Origin: Aquipseudomonas alcaligenes MRY13-0052
GTDB lineage: Bacteria > Pseudomonadota > Gammaproteobacteria > Pseudomonadales > Pseudomonadaceae
DNA length: 35,300 nt
Reading direction: 5' to 3'
NCBI GenBank assembly: GCA_000474255.1
Contig: BATO01000064.1
Coordinates: forward strand, 1 to 35,300
Below, in pieces: positions 15,926-23,816 of this stretch (within the stretch, counting starts at the first letter, position 1; the number at the start of each line of letters is the position of its first letter). The translations under genes were made by a program, and so were the position numbers. The notes beneath the pieces are model-generated. The model worked only from the letters and a program-made list of their open reading frames with translations, was not told where the DNA came from and searched no databases.

Positions 15926-16267
15926 TCAACCGCAGCTGACGCCCTTGATCAGGTTGGTGTCGTCGGTGTCGATGTTGAGGCGGCGGGAGTTGTATTCCAG
16001 GGTCATCACGCTGCCCGGCTTGAGCACGCGCACGTCGCTGGCACCGGCGGCGTTCTTGGCCTGCTCCACCAGTTCGGGGGTGGCGGCCTTGCCGATCAGC
16101 GAGCGCACCGGGCCGGACGAGCAGCGGCCGTCTTCCGAAGGAGCGGCGGCCGGCAGGCTCTCGGTGGCAGCGGCGGCAGGTTTCTCCGCCGGCGCATCGG
16201 TGGAGCTGCAACCGGCCAGCAGAGCGCCTACGAGCGCCAGGCCAAGGGTGATGGAAGTGCGAGACAT
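15926..16267 (-). CDS. I78-family peptidase inhibitor lipoprotein
   Basis: A 113-residue exported lipoprotein. The signal peptide MSRTSITLGLALVGALLAGC ends in a lipobox (LLAGC) with the acylated Cys at residue 20. An Ala/Pro/Glu-rich linker follows. The C-terminal 70 residues match the I78 inhibitor family (PF11720): LIGKAATPELVEQAKNAAGA, VRVLKPGSVMTLEYNSRRLNI and a final VSCG, with two Cys (CSSGP and SCG) able to pair. Known members inhibit serine proteases from the periplasm. Start 16267 has GAGGA upstream; the frame extends to 16336 without signal-like sequence. It is a stand-alone gene. Confidence 0.88.
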   Translation of the reverse strand: MSRTSITLGLALVGALLAGCSSTDAPAEKPAAAATESLPAAAPSEDGRCSSGPVRSLIGKAATPELVEQAKNAAGASDVRVLKPGSVMTLEYNSRRLNIDTDDTNLIKGVSCG

Positions 16268-16490
16268 ACTGCGATCCTCATACAAAGTGAAAACGAAGCT
16301 GAAATCGGTGGCTGGGAAGGCCCGGGCCGCGTGCATGGGACACGCACCGCCGGCTCGCCGTTCCCGACGCAGGCGCGCATTGTAGCGCGGCTCCGGCCCG
16401 CTGCCCGTTGCGCTGCACGGTGAAATCCTTGCGGCATGTCACTGCGCCGGCCTTATGCAGGCTTAGCACATCCGTGGCGGGGTACGGGTC

Positions 16491-17753
16491 TCAGCCGAGC
16501 AGCGCGATGTTGTCGTCGATGCGCGCCTGGATCGTGCGCACGGTGTCACGGGTGATGCCCTGAGGGAACTGACCCTCGGCGCAGGCGGTAAAACCACTGG
16601 CCACGTCGCAGATCCGCGCGATGACATCGGCGGCGTCCCGCGCCGAGAGGTCCGCCTCGTCCACGGCGAGCTTGAGCAGGTGCTGGCGGGTGATGCGCAG
16701 CGCTTCGCCCATCACATCCATCTGGTGGTAGCCGCCCGGCCCTTCGCAGAAGGTCACGTCGTAGGCCGGGGCCAGTGTCCACTGGCCGCTGGAAGCCATG
16801 CGGTAGGCGAAGTTCTTCGGGTGGTCGTCGCGGTTGTTGAACACCACGTTGAACACCATCCGCTCGAAGGCGCGCGCCTTCTCCCGCACGTCGTTGCAGC
16901 AGAACTGGGTCGCCCGCAGGAAGCTGGTGTAATCCAATGCGCCGGCTGCGCGGAAGTCCGCCCCGGTGAAGGCGGCCAGGCTCTGCATGGGGACGCGCAT
17001 GCCCTGCTGCCGATCGAATCGTCGGCTGGCGAACGCAGCCCGCCCATTGGGTAGCTGGAAGTATTCGGTGTCCGGGGTGTCGATCGCGCATTCGCGCAGG
17101 CAGTGCGCGTAGACCGCCTCGGTGGCGCACACCTCGGGGTGCTCCCAGGCCGCCGGGAACTTGATCAGCCAGGCATCCAGGCCAGGTGCCGTCGCGGTGC
17201 TGAAGCGGCCGGACGCAGGGTCGCGATAGAGCAGGACCTTGGGCCGTGCGCCGTGCGGCGAGCCGCCCATGAGCATCAACTGCTGCAGGAACTCCCCGCC
17301 CTCGCCGTCGAGCACCTCCTGGACCTCCGCCGCCAGCTGCTCGAGGGGAATCTCTTCGGCGGGCAGCGGCGGTTCCGCTGCCGCCGGCTCGAACGACATC
17401 GCCCCCATGGCATGCGCGCCTATGTAGGTCAGGCGCTCCAGGGGGCCGACATGGGCGGGGTTGAGCCCACGGCGCTTGAACAGGCGGTCCATCAGCAACA
17501 TGCCCCAACCATCGGGCAGCGAGTCGTAGACCGGCCCCGGCAGCGACAGCTGATGGTCGGGAAAATCCCTGCGCAGCCGTGGCCCTTTCAAGGGCAGACG
17601 CAGGGACGACAGCTCCAGCCCCGAGTCCAGCGCCTCTTCGCTGTACTCGAAGGCAATCAACGGGCGGCCGGTGAGCGCGGTCGAGGAAACCAGCGAACCC
17701 CAGCGCCAATGCGCGCCCCAGCCGTCGTAGTAGACGTCGACCCGCTTAGACAT
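16491..17753 (-). CDS. HipA-family serine/threonine kinase toxin
   Basis: A 420-residue HipA-type protein kinase. HipA toxins phosphorylate aminoacyl-tRNA synthetases and induce growth arrest. The N-terminal subdomain has LPDGWGMLLMDRLFKRRGL. The nucleotide-binding region has MGGSPHGARPKVLL (about residues 162-175). The catalytic loop NNRDDHPKN (306-314) holds Asp309/Asp310, and APAYDVTF holds Asp332, positions matching the catalytic and Mg-binding aspartates of E. coli HipA. The kinase looks intact. Its start overlaps the upstream antitoxin gene by eight bases. It is shorter than the 440-residue E. coli protein and lacks an obvious extra domain. Confidence 0.92.
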   Translation of the reverse strand: MSKRVDVYYDGWGAHWRWGSLVSSTALTGRPLIAFEYSEEALDSGLELSSLRLPLKGPRLRRDFPDHQLSLPGPVYDSLPDGWGMLLMDRLFKRRGLNPAHVGPLERLTYIGAHAMGAMSFEPAAAEPPLPAEEIPLEQLAAEVQEVLDGEGGEFLQQLMLMGGSPHGARPKVLLYRDPASGRFSTATAPGLDAWLIKFPAAWEHPEVCATEAVYAHCLRECAIDTPDTEYFQLPNGRAAFASRRFDRQQGMRVPMQSLAAFTGADFRAAGALDYTSFLRATQFCCNDVREKARAFERMVFNVVFNNRDDHPKNFAYRMASSGQWTLAPAYDVTFCEGPGGYHQMDVMGEALRITRQHLLKLAVDEADLSARDAADVIARICDVASGFTACAEGQFPQGITRDTVRTIQARIDDNIALLG

Positions 17754-18063
17754 CGCCGGCTTTCCTTTTCACCCGCTGACGCTGGGCGCCTTGTTCATAG
17801 CGGAGGATGTCATCCAGGCTTTCCAGTTGCGGCATGAACAACAGCTCCAGCTCCTCGAGACGCCCCAGGACCATGGCCACGCGAACCACGCTGTCGAACG
17901 CGACGCTGCGCCCGGCCTCCAGATTGGACAGGGTGCCAACGCCGATACCGGCACGGGCGGCCACCTCGGCCTGGGTCATCCCCTGGATCAGGCGCTCCTG
18001 GCGCAGACGCACGCAGAGCAGTTCGACCACTTCCGCCGGTTTAACCAGACCTAAATTCATCAT
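17746..18063 (-). CDS. HipB-like helix-turn-helix antitoxin
   Basis: A 105-residue Xre-type DNA-binding protein. Residues about 18-74 form the helix-turn-helix (LRQERLIQGMTQAEVAARAGIGVGTLSNLEAGRSVAFDSVVRVAMVLG). The C-terminal tail is charged (QGAQRQRVKRKAGDV), as often seen in antitoxins that bind their kinase partner. It precedes the HipA-like gene and overlaps it by eight bases, the usual antitoxin-first order. No strong Shine-Dalgarno precedes the tandem ATGATG at 18063/18060. It most likely represses its own operon through the AT-rich operator region upstream. Confidence 0.88.
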   Translation of the reverse strand: MMNLGLVKPAEVVELLCVRLRQERLIQGMTQAEVAARAGIGVGTLSNLEAGRSVAFDSVVRVAMVLGRLEELELLFMPQLESLDDILRYEQGAQRQRVKRKAGDV

Positions 18064-18210
18064 ATCGAGTGTTAAACCCAGAAATCGCCTTTAATACGCA
18101 TAATTATAGAGTTATATGAAAATTCAGAAAACCCTATAACTTCATAAAAACACGTCTTATTGAAGAATAGCGCCAATAATCTTCGAAATACTGAATTTAG
18201 CAATTAGCGC
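18064..18210 (-). promoter_or_regulatory. AT-rich promoter/operator of the hipBA-like operon
   Basis: A sharply AT-rich stretch in an otherwise GC-rich region, directly upstream of the antitoxin. It contains two oppositely oriented boxes, TATAGAGTTATA (18105-18116) and TATAACTTCATA (18135-18146), the second being TATGAAGTTATA on the other strand. The pair fits paired operator sites of a HipB-like repressor. Confidence 0.55.
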
Positions 18211-18291
18211 CTAGCGCATGCTGGGCGAGCACAGCGTGTGGCGGCCTGCCGCTCGGCCCTGGGTAACCAGCACGCCCTCCCATGCAAGGGC

Positions 18292-19587
18292 CTAGCCGTG
18301 CCGCGTCTTGCGGATGAACACCACCACCAGCAACGCCGCCAGCAGCTCCAGCCCGGCCACCCCATAGAGCCCGCCGGCCAATGCGCCGGTGCGGTCCTTC
18401 ACCCAGCCGATGAGGTAGGGCGCGGCGAAGCCGGCGAGGTTGCCGACCGAGTTGATCACCGCGATGCCGCCGGCCGCCGCGGTGCCGGTGAGGAACAGCG
18501 TGGGCAGCGACCAGAACACCGGGAAGGCAGCGAGGATGCCCACCGCTGCCAGGGTCAGCGCCAGCATCGCCGCCACGCCATGCCCCATGGATGCGGCGCA
18601 GGCCGCCAGCCCGACTGCAGCCAGGGCGGCGGCACCGGCGCAGTGCAGGCGCCGCTCGCCGCTGCGGTCGGAATGGATGCCGTTGAGCACCATCGCCACC
18701 GTGCCCACGGCGAAGGGCAAGGCGGCCAGCAGGCCGATATCCAGGCTGCGCTGCACGCCCAGGTCGCGGATCAGCGTCGGCACCCAGAAGGCGATGGTGG
18801 CATTGCCGCTCACCAGGCAGAAGTAGATGGCCGCGCACAGCCACACGTGGGGGTTGCAGAAGGCGTCGCGCAGGCTCGAAGCCTTGCCCGGCGCGGCGGC
18901 GTCCGCGGCCACCTCGGCGCTCACCAGGGCGCGCTGCGCGGCACTCAGCCAGCGCACGTCCGCCGGGCGCTCGGGCAGGTAGCGCAACACCAGCAGGCCG
19001 GCGAGCACCGAGGGCACGCCTTCGACGATGAACAGCCATTGCCAGCCGGCCAGCCCACCGACATCGGCCATGCCCGTCATGATCAGCCCCGCCAGCGGCC
19101 CACCTATCACCCCGGCCAGGGCGAAGCTGGTCATGAACAGGCCATTGACCCGGGCACGCCGTGCGGTGGGGAACCAGTAGGTGAGGTAAAGCACCACGCC
19201 GGGGAAGAAGCCCGCCTCGAACACCCCGAGCAAAAAGCGCAGCGCATAGAACTGCATCGGCGTGGTCACCAGGAACATGGCGGTGGAGATCAGCCCCCAG
19301 CAAATGGTGATGCGCGCCAGGGTGCGCCGCGCGCCGATGCGTTCCAGCAGCAGGTTGCTCGGCACCTCGAAGAGGAAATAGCCGATGAAGAAGATGCCCG
19401 CGCCCAGGCCGTAGACGGCTTCACTGAAGCCCAGGTCGTCGAGCATGTGCAGCTTGGCGAAGCCGACGTTGACCCGGTCCAGCCAGGCGAGGATGAACAG
19501 CGCCACCAGGAAGGGCACCAGGCGCCAGGTGATGCTGCGGTAGGCCCGCTCGCGCAGGAGTGAACGGGCCGGATCGGAAATGGACAT
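18292..19587 (-). CDS. MFS transporter, anion:cation symporter (ACS) family
   Basis: A 431-residue major-facilitator transporter with twelve predicted helices. LDRVNVGFAKLHM after the first helix is characteristic of the ACS family, which imports organic acids (tartrate, phthalate, hydroxyphenylacetate and similar). GYFLFEVPSNLLLERIGARR is also typical. The start at 19587 has GGGAG seven bases upstream. It is the last gene of the unit GntR - DUF2848 copy 2 - amidase - MFS, so it probably brings in the amide or acid that those enzymes convert. Confidence 0.92.
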   Translation of the reverse strand: MSISDPARSLLRERAYRSITWRLVPFLVALFILAWLDRVNVGFAKLHMLDDLGFSEAVYGLGAGIFFIGYFLFEVPSNLLLERIGARRTLARITICWGLISTAMFLVTTPMQFYALRFLLGVFEAGFFPGVVLYLTYWFPTARRARVNGLFMTSFALAGVIGGPLAGLIMTGMADVGGLAGWQWLFIVEGVPSVLAGLLVLRYLPERPADVRWLSAAQRALVSAEVAADAAAPGKASSLRDAFCNPHVWLCAAIYFCLVSGNATIAFWVPTLIRDLGVQRSLDIGLLAALPFAVGTVAMVLNGIHSDRSGERRLHCAGAAALAAVGLAACAASMGHGVAAMLALTLAAVGILAAFPVFWSLPTLFLTGTAAAGGIAVINSVGNLAGFAAPYLIGWVKDRTGALAGGLYGVAGLELLAALLVVVFIRKTRHG

Positions 19588-19631
19588 GCGATCGCTCCCG
19601 GGGCGGCCAGGCCGCCCGCAGAGGTGAAGGG

Positions 19632-20966
19632 TCAGCCCAGGCAGCGCTCCACCGCGGCCCCCAGTTGCAGGATGTTGGCGTCCTGCCCGCCGAGCCCGCA
19701 CAGGCTCAGGGCGATGCCGGGGCGTTCCGGCAATGGGATGGACAGCGCGCAGCCGTCGAGGAAATTGATGACGGCGGGGTTGGCCAGCACCCGCGCGTTG
19801 ATGCGCTGGAAGGCGTCGTCATCGGTGATCTCCGCCAGGCGCGGCGGCGCGATGGAAACCGTGGGCATCAGCCAGGCATCCGCCCCCAGCAGCACCTCCG
19901 CCGCGCGGGCCTTCAGCTCGGCGCGCTCCAGCAGCAGCTCCAGGTAGTCGCAGGCGCTCTGCCGGCTGCCGCGCTCGATGCGTACCGCCACGCGCGGGTC
20001 GTAGCGGGCGCTTTCGGCCAGCAGGCGCTCGCGGTGCCAATGCCAGGACTCGGCCGCCGCAAAGCCGCCACCGGCATTGATCTCCGGCAGGCGCAGCAGC
20101 TCGGGGAAACGGAATTCGACGATCTCCGCGCCCTGCTCCGCCAGGCGCGCGATGGCCCAGTCGAAGGCCTGCGCCACCTCCGGCGCGAGGTCTTCCAAAA
20201 CGTAGTCGGGGGTGACGAAGAAGCGCTGCCCCTGTAGCGGCAGGCCGGCATCGCGCCAGGGCTGCGCGCCGGTCAGCAGCGCGTCCACCTGGGCGCAGCA
20301 GGCCACCGTGGGCGCCAGCGGGCCGATGGAGTCCAGGCTCTGCGACAGGGGCACCATGCCCTCGCCGGGCACCCGCCGCGCCGTGGGCTTGAAGCCGGTG
20401 ATGCCGCAGAACGCCGCCGGGATGCGCACCGAACCACCGGTATCGGTACCCAGCGCCACCACCGACATGCCCAGCGCCACGCTGACGGCGGCCCCGGAAC
20501 TGGAACCCCCGGCGATCAGCCCCTCGCCCACGGGTGACAGGGGCGTGCCGAAGTGCGGGTTGAGGCCAAGGCCGGAATAGGCGAACTCGGTCATGTTGGT
20601 GCGCCCGAGCAGCACGGCGCCGGCCTCGCGCAGGCGCGCCACGGCGGGCGCATCCACCGTGGCCGGGGCCTGCCATTCCAGCACCCGCGAACCGGCGCGG
20701 GTCACCTGGCCGGCGATGTCGAACAGGTCCTTGATCGACACCGGCAGGCCATCGAGCGGCGACACCCGCCGCCCCAGGGCCAGGCGCTGGTCGGCGAACG
20801 CGGCGGCGGCACGGGCACCCTCCTCGTCCAGTTCCATGAAGGCATGGCCGCCGCCGGCGAAGTGCTCCTGGGCGCGCGCCAGCATGGTTTCGGTCAGCTC
20901 GCGGCTGCTGGTGTGCCCGTTGGACAGGCGCGCGGACCATTCCGCCAGGGTGACGAGGCCGTTCAT
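19632..20966 (-). CDS. Amidase-signature family amidohydrolase
   Basis: A 444-residue amidase-signature enzyme. The Ser-cisSer-Lys triad is present: Lys79 (LPVSIKDLFD), cis-Ser155 in AGGSSSGAAVSVALG and nucleophile Ser179 in GTDTGGSVRIPAAFCG. It hydrolyses a C(O)-NH bond; the family includes allophanate hydrolase, mandelamide and malonamide hydrolases. The absence of GatB/GatC neighbours and the catabolic context argue against a GatA role. Its ATG overlaps the stop of DUF2848 copy 2 by four bases (ATGA), so the two are translationally coupled and likely work in sequence. The substrate is unknown. Confidence 0.9.
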   Translation of the reverse strand: MNGLVTLAEWSARLSNGHTSSRELTETMLARAQEHFAGGGHAFMELDEEGARAAAAFADQRLALGRRVSPLDGLPVSIKDLFDIAGQVTRAGSRVLEWQAPATVDAPAVARLREAGAVLLGRTNMTEFAYSGLGLNPHFGTPLSPVGEGLIAGGSSSGAAVSVALGMSVVALGTDTGGSVRIPAAFCGITGFKPTARRVPGEGMVPLSQSLDSIGPLAPTVACCAQVDALLTGAQPWRDAGLPLQGQRFFVTPDYVLEDLAPEVAQAFDWAIARLAEQGAEIVEFRFPELLRLPEINAGGGFAAAESWHWHRERLLAESARYDPRVAVRIERGSRQSACDYLELLLERAELKARAAEVLLGADAWLMPTVSIAPPRLAEITDDDAFQRINARVLANPAVINFLDGCALSIPLPERPGIALSLCGLGGQDANILQLGAAVERCLG

Positions 20967-21637
20967 GCCTCCACCTCCAGCACTTCCACTGTGTAGCGGT
21001 GGCTGAGGGTGCGCTCCAGCACCGGGTCGTGCAGTTCGACGCAGAAGGCCTCGCCCGGGGCGATGGGCAATAGCGCCTCGAGGGTGCCGCAGAACATCAC
21101 GCTGCCCTGGGGCAGGGTCATGCCGCCGTTGCGCCGCTCGATCAGGTCCAGTGGGTCGAGCATGCTGCCGGCCTCGCCCTCCTGGTACAGCTCGCGCTGG
21201 CCCTCGCGCTCGCGCCAGCAGCGCATCACCAGGCTGTCCCAATGCCCGGCCACTTCGTCGAAGGACCACAGCTGGCGGCTCACCGGCTTGGCGCAGAGCT
21301 GCTTGGACAGGGTGATGTCCACCGCCTCCACCTGGCGGTCGGTGTGGTCGGAACCGACGCCGACGTAGAGGCCGTCCCAGGCGGCGATCAGCACGCACTC
21401 CACCTCACCGGTGGAATGGTCGCGGGGCAGCTGGATTCTCTCGGCGGTGGTCAGCAGCGAAGCCGCCACCTGGTAGAAGCACGGCACCTCGGTGGGCGGG
21501 CGGATGCCCAGCGTCTCCAGCTCGGCGATGTGCCGGTCGACGGCCACCCGGTTGCGCCCGGTCCAGCCGGCGATCACCAGTTCCCGGGGTTCGAAGGCGA
21601 GGCGACGCTCGCCCGCGACGATGAAATCCAGTGCCAT
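20963..21637 (-). CDS. DUF2848 family protein (copy 2)
   Basis: A 224-residue DUF2848 protein, paralogue of the gene at 15024-15680. Shared blocks are LVIAGWTGRN, EVECVLIAAWDGLYVGVGSDHTDRQVE, SKQLCAKPVSRQLWSFDEVAGHWD, VMFCGTLE and VELHDPVLERTLSHRYTV. ATG at 21637 has AAGGAG seven bases upstream and fits the paralogue's N-terminus; ATGs at 21643 and 21658 are in frame but poorly spaced. It is sandwiched between the GntR regulator and the amidase, overlapping the latter by four bases. This tight link points to a catabolic step on the same molecule as the amidase. Confidence 0.87.
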   Translation of the reverse strand: MALDFIVAGERRLAFEPRELVIAGWTGRNRVAVDRHIAELETLGIRPPTEVPCFYQVAASLLTTAERIQLPRDHSTGEVECVLIAAWDGLYVGVGSDHTDRQVEAVDITLSKQLCAKPVSRQLWSFDEVAGHWDSLVMRCWREREGQRELYQEGEAGSMLDPLDLIERRNGGMTLPQGSVMFCGTLEALLPIAPGEAFCVELHDPVLERTLSHRYTVEVLEVEA

Positions 21638-21688
21638 GGTCATTCTCCTTGCGTGCATGAAAAGGCGCCGGGGCCCGTTGCCCCGGTT

Positions 21689-22363
21689 TCAGATGCTCCT
21701 GCCGATGGTGCTGCGGAAGGCTTCGATGTGATCGCGCATGGCCCGCTGCCCTGCCGCCACATCCCGCGTGCGGAAGGCCTCGAGGATGCGACGGTGCTCC
21801 TGGTGCACCGCTTCCTGGTGCCCGGCCGTGGCCAGCGAGAGGAACCAGAAGCGCGCCTGGCGCTCGTGCAGGCTGCGCAGCAGATCGGCCAGCACGCGGT
21901 TGCGCGCGGCCGCCGAAATGGCCAGGTGGAATTGCAGGTCCAGGGCGGACAGCGCCGCCACGTCCCGCTCGACGATCAGCGCCGGCACGCGGGCCAGCAG
22001 CTCGTCCATGGCGGCGATTTCCGTCTGGCTGGCGCGCTCGATGGCCAGGCCCACGCAGAGCACCTCGTTGCACAGGCGCACCTCGATCATCTCCAGCACC
22101 TCGTCGATGGACAGCGGCGTCACCAGCACGCCCTTGCGCGGGATGATCGACACCAGCCCCTCGGCCTCCAGGCGTTGCAGCGCCTGGTGCACCGGCGTAC
22201 GGCCCAGCCCCAGGCCGCTGGCCAGCGCGGCCTCGTTGAGCACCTCCCCGGGACGAAACTCGCAGCGGATGATCCGCGCCTTGATGGCCCCGTAGGCGGC
22301 GTCGCGCAGCGAGAGCGAGGCAGCTGGCGTCGGGGCGGAAGGGGCGATGTCGAAGGCGGTCAT
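21689..22363 (-). CDS. GntR-family regulator with FCD domain
   Basis: A 224-residue FadR-subfamily regulator. The winged helix-turn-helix is at about residues 20-85 (AYGAIKARIIRCEFRPGEVLNEAALASGLGLGRTPVHQALQRLEAEGLV). The all-helical FCD ligand-binding domain follows, with the expected metal-type positions in DLQFHLAISAAARN and HQEHRRILEAF. It heads the unit with DUF2848 copy 2, amidase and MFS transporter, and is presumably their local repressor, released by the substrate or a product. The 190-bp gap to the divergent pseudouridine synthase gene should hold the operator, but no clear palindrome was found by eye. Confidence 0.92.
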   Translation of the reverse strand: MTAFDIAPSAPTPAASLSLRDAAYGAIKARIIRCEFRPGEVLNEAALASGLGLGRTPVHQALQRLEAEGLVSIIPRKGVLVTPLSIDEVLEMIEVRLCNEVLCVGLAIERASQTEIAAMDELLARVPALIVERDVAALSALDLQFHLAISAAARNRVLADLLRSLHERQARFWFLSLATAGHQEAVHQEHRRILEAFRTRDVAAGQRAMRDHIEAFRSTIGRSI

Positions 22364-22553
22364 GGCGGGGCCCGGTGGCTTGAAGTGGCCGTGATCCTAG
22401 GCTGAAGTTTCAAAGGCTCGACAGGTGAGGCCGTCCGCTTCTGCTGCCGGCCGAAGCCCCACCGGGCAATGGGAAAACGAGCACGCCGGGGTTTGACCGC
22501 CCGCCCCCGCTACGGCCTAATGCGCGCCCCGCCAGGCTTTGCCGGAGATGGCC

Positions 22554-23441
22554 ATGAGCACCGAACCCAATGTGCGCCCCAGCACGCTGCACCTGCCCCA
22601 GGGCCCCTGGATCACGGTGCTCGACTGCCTGTGCGCGCATTTCCCGGCCATCGACCGCGCCACCTGGCTCGACCGCATGGCCCGTGGCCGGGTCACCGAT
22701 GGCGAAGGCCAGCCGGTGGACGCCACGCGCCCCTACCAGCAGGGACTGTGCATCCGCTACTACCGCGAAGTGGCGCAGGAGCGGGAGATCCCCTTCGAAG
22801 AACGCGTGCTCTACCAGGACGAGCGCCTGGTGGTGGCCGACAAGCCGCACTTCCTGCCGGTGATGCCCGCCGGCGAATACGTCGAGCAGACGCTGCAGGC
22901 GCGCCTCACCCGCCGCCTGGGCATCCCCGGGCTGGTGCCCTTGCATCGCATCGACCGACACACCGCCGGCCTGGTGCTGTTCTCCCGCGACCCGGGCAGC
23001 CGTGGCGCCTACCAGGCGCTGTTCCGCGAACGCCGTGTGCACAAGCGCTATGAGGCGGTGGCCGCGCCGCTGCCGCAGCTGGAGTTTCCCTGCACCCTGC
23101 GCACCCGCCTGGAAGCGGGCGAGCCCTTCTTCCGCATGCAGCAGGTGGCCGGCGAGCCCAACACCGAAACCCGCCTGGAGGTGATCGAGCGCGGCCCGCA
23201 GCTGTGGCGCTACGCCCTGCACCCGGTAACCGGCCGCAAGCACCAGCTGCGCGTGCACATGGCCGCCCTCGGCGCCGGCATCCTCAACGACGGCTTCTAC
23301 CCCGACCTGCACGACACCAGCGCCCCCGACGACCACGCCCGCCCCCTGCAACTGCTGGCCCGCGAACTGGCCTTCATCGACCCCATCAGCGGCGAGGCGC
23401 TGCGCTTCGAAAGCCAGCTGCGCCTTATGGATATCGCTTAA
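22554..23441 (+). CDS. RluA-family pseudouridine synthase
   Basis: A 295-residue RNA-modifying enzyme that isomerises uridine to pseudouridine in rRNA or tRNA. The family motif HRIDRHTAGLVLFS holds the catalytic Asp134. ERVLYQDERLVVADKPHFLPVMP and LHPVTGRKHQLRVHMAALG are also conserved. An atypical N-terminal 75 residues replace the usual S4 domain. ATG at 22554 has GGAG six bases upstream, better than ATG 22548 or TTG 22539. It is a single gene, divergent from the GntR regulator. The exact target uridine cannot be assigned. Confidence 0.92.
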   Translation: MSTEPNVRPSTLHLPQGPWITVLDCLCAHFPAIDRATWLDRMARGRVTDGEGQPVDATRPYQQGLCIRYYREVAQEREIPFEERVLYQDERLVVADKPHFLPVMPAGEYVEQTLQARLTRRLGIPGLVPLHRIDRHTAGLVLFSRDPGSRGAYQALFRERRVHKRYEAVAAPLPQLEFPCTLRTRLEAGEPFFRMQQVAGEPNTETRLEVIERGPQLWRYALHPVTGRKHQLRVHMAALGAGILNDGFYPDLHDTSAPDDHARPLQLLARELAFIDPISGEALRFESQLRLMDIA

Positions 23442-23499
23442 CCCCGACGGGCTCCGCTGCGTTGGGCGTTGGGCTTCGTACCTCAGCCCAACCTACCCC

Positions 23500-23522
23500 G
23501 TGGGAGCGAATTCATTCGCGAA
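23500..23522. repeat. GAATTCATTCGC-type palindromic repeat
   Basis: GTGGGAGCGAATTCATTCGC followed by GAA; first of three copies clustered within 150 bp. Confidence 0.75.
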
Positions 23523-23559
23523 AGACCCAGCGCCCCACCCACGCCACCGGCTTGCACCC

Positions 23560-23583
23560 TGTAGGGGCGAATTCATTCGCCCA
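23560..23583. repeat. GAATTCATTCGC-type palindromic repeat
   Basis: Reads TGTAGGGGCGAATTCATTCG followed by CCCA; the GGGGCGAA...TTCGCCC variant. Confidence 0.75.
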
Positions 23584-23624
23584 GCGGTGCACCGCGCCGC
23601 CGTCCGGAGCCCCGACCGGGCTCC

Positions 23625-23650
23625 GATCGCGAATGAATTCGCTCCCACAA
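23625..23650. repeat. GAATTCATTCGC-type palindromic repeat, inverted
   Basis: Reads GATCGCGAATGAATTCGCTC followed by CCACAA, the reverse complement of the copy at 23500. The two could pair in RNA. Confidence 0.75.
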
Positions 23651-23816
23651 TCCAGAGCGCTCCCCGCCCCTACCCCCCTGACCAACACGATCTTTTCTTG
23701 ACCGATCATTCAGGCGCGAGGATATTACGGCCGTCATCCAAAGCCGATGGACGCGCCGTGAAGCTCCACTACGCTTGCTGGGTTGATAGCCATCAATCGA
23801 GACAGAAGGAAATTTC

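Larger units (their letters stand above)
23442..23816. other. Repeat-rich intergenic region upstream of lpd3
   Basis: This 375-bp region holds three GAATTCATTCGC elements (23500-23522, 23560-23583, 23625-23650) and a GTTGGGCTTCG...CTCAGCCCAACCTAC element at about 23468-23496, whose relative lies inverted at 32567-32590. The lpd3 promoter must lie in 23700-23800 but is not obvious. Confidence 0.6.

Noticed and set aside
16268-16490. Possible RNA gene between the I78 and HipA-like genes
   Set aside because: No tRNA-like cloverleaf, terminator or conserved stem could be made out.
19632-20966. Assignment of the amidase as GatA of the tRNA amidotransferase
   Set aside because: No gatB or gatC nearby, the protein is shorter than GatA (about 485 residues), and it is embedded in a GntR-regulated catabolic unit.
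23500-23650. Three regularly spaced repeats resembling a short CRISPR array
   Set aside because: The units differ in orientation and in flanking bases, spacing is uneven, and the same element is scattered elsewhere. No cas gene is present.
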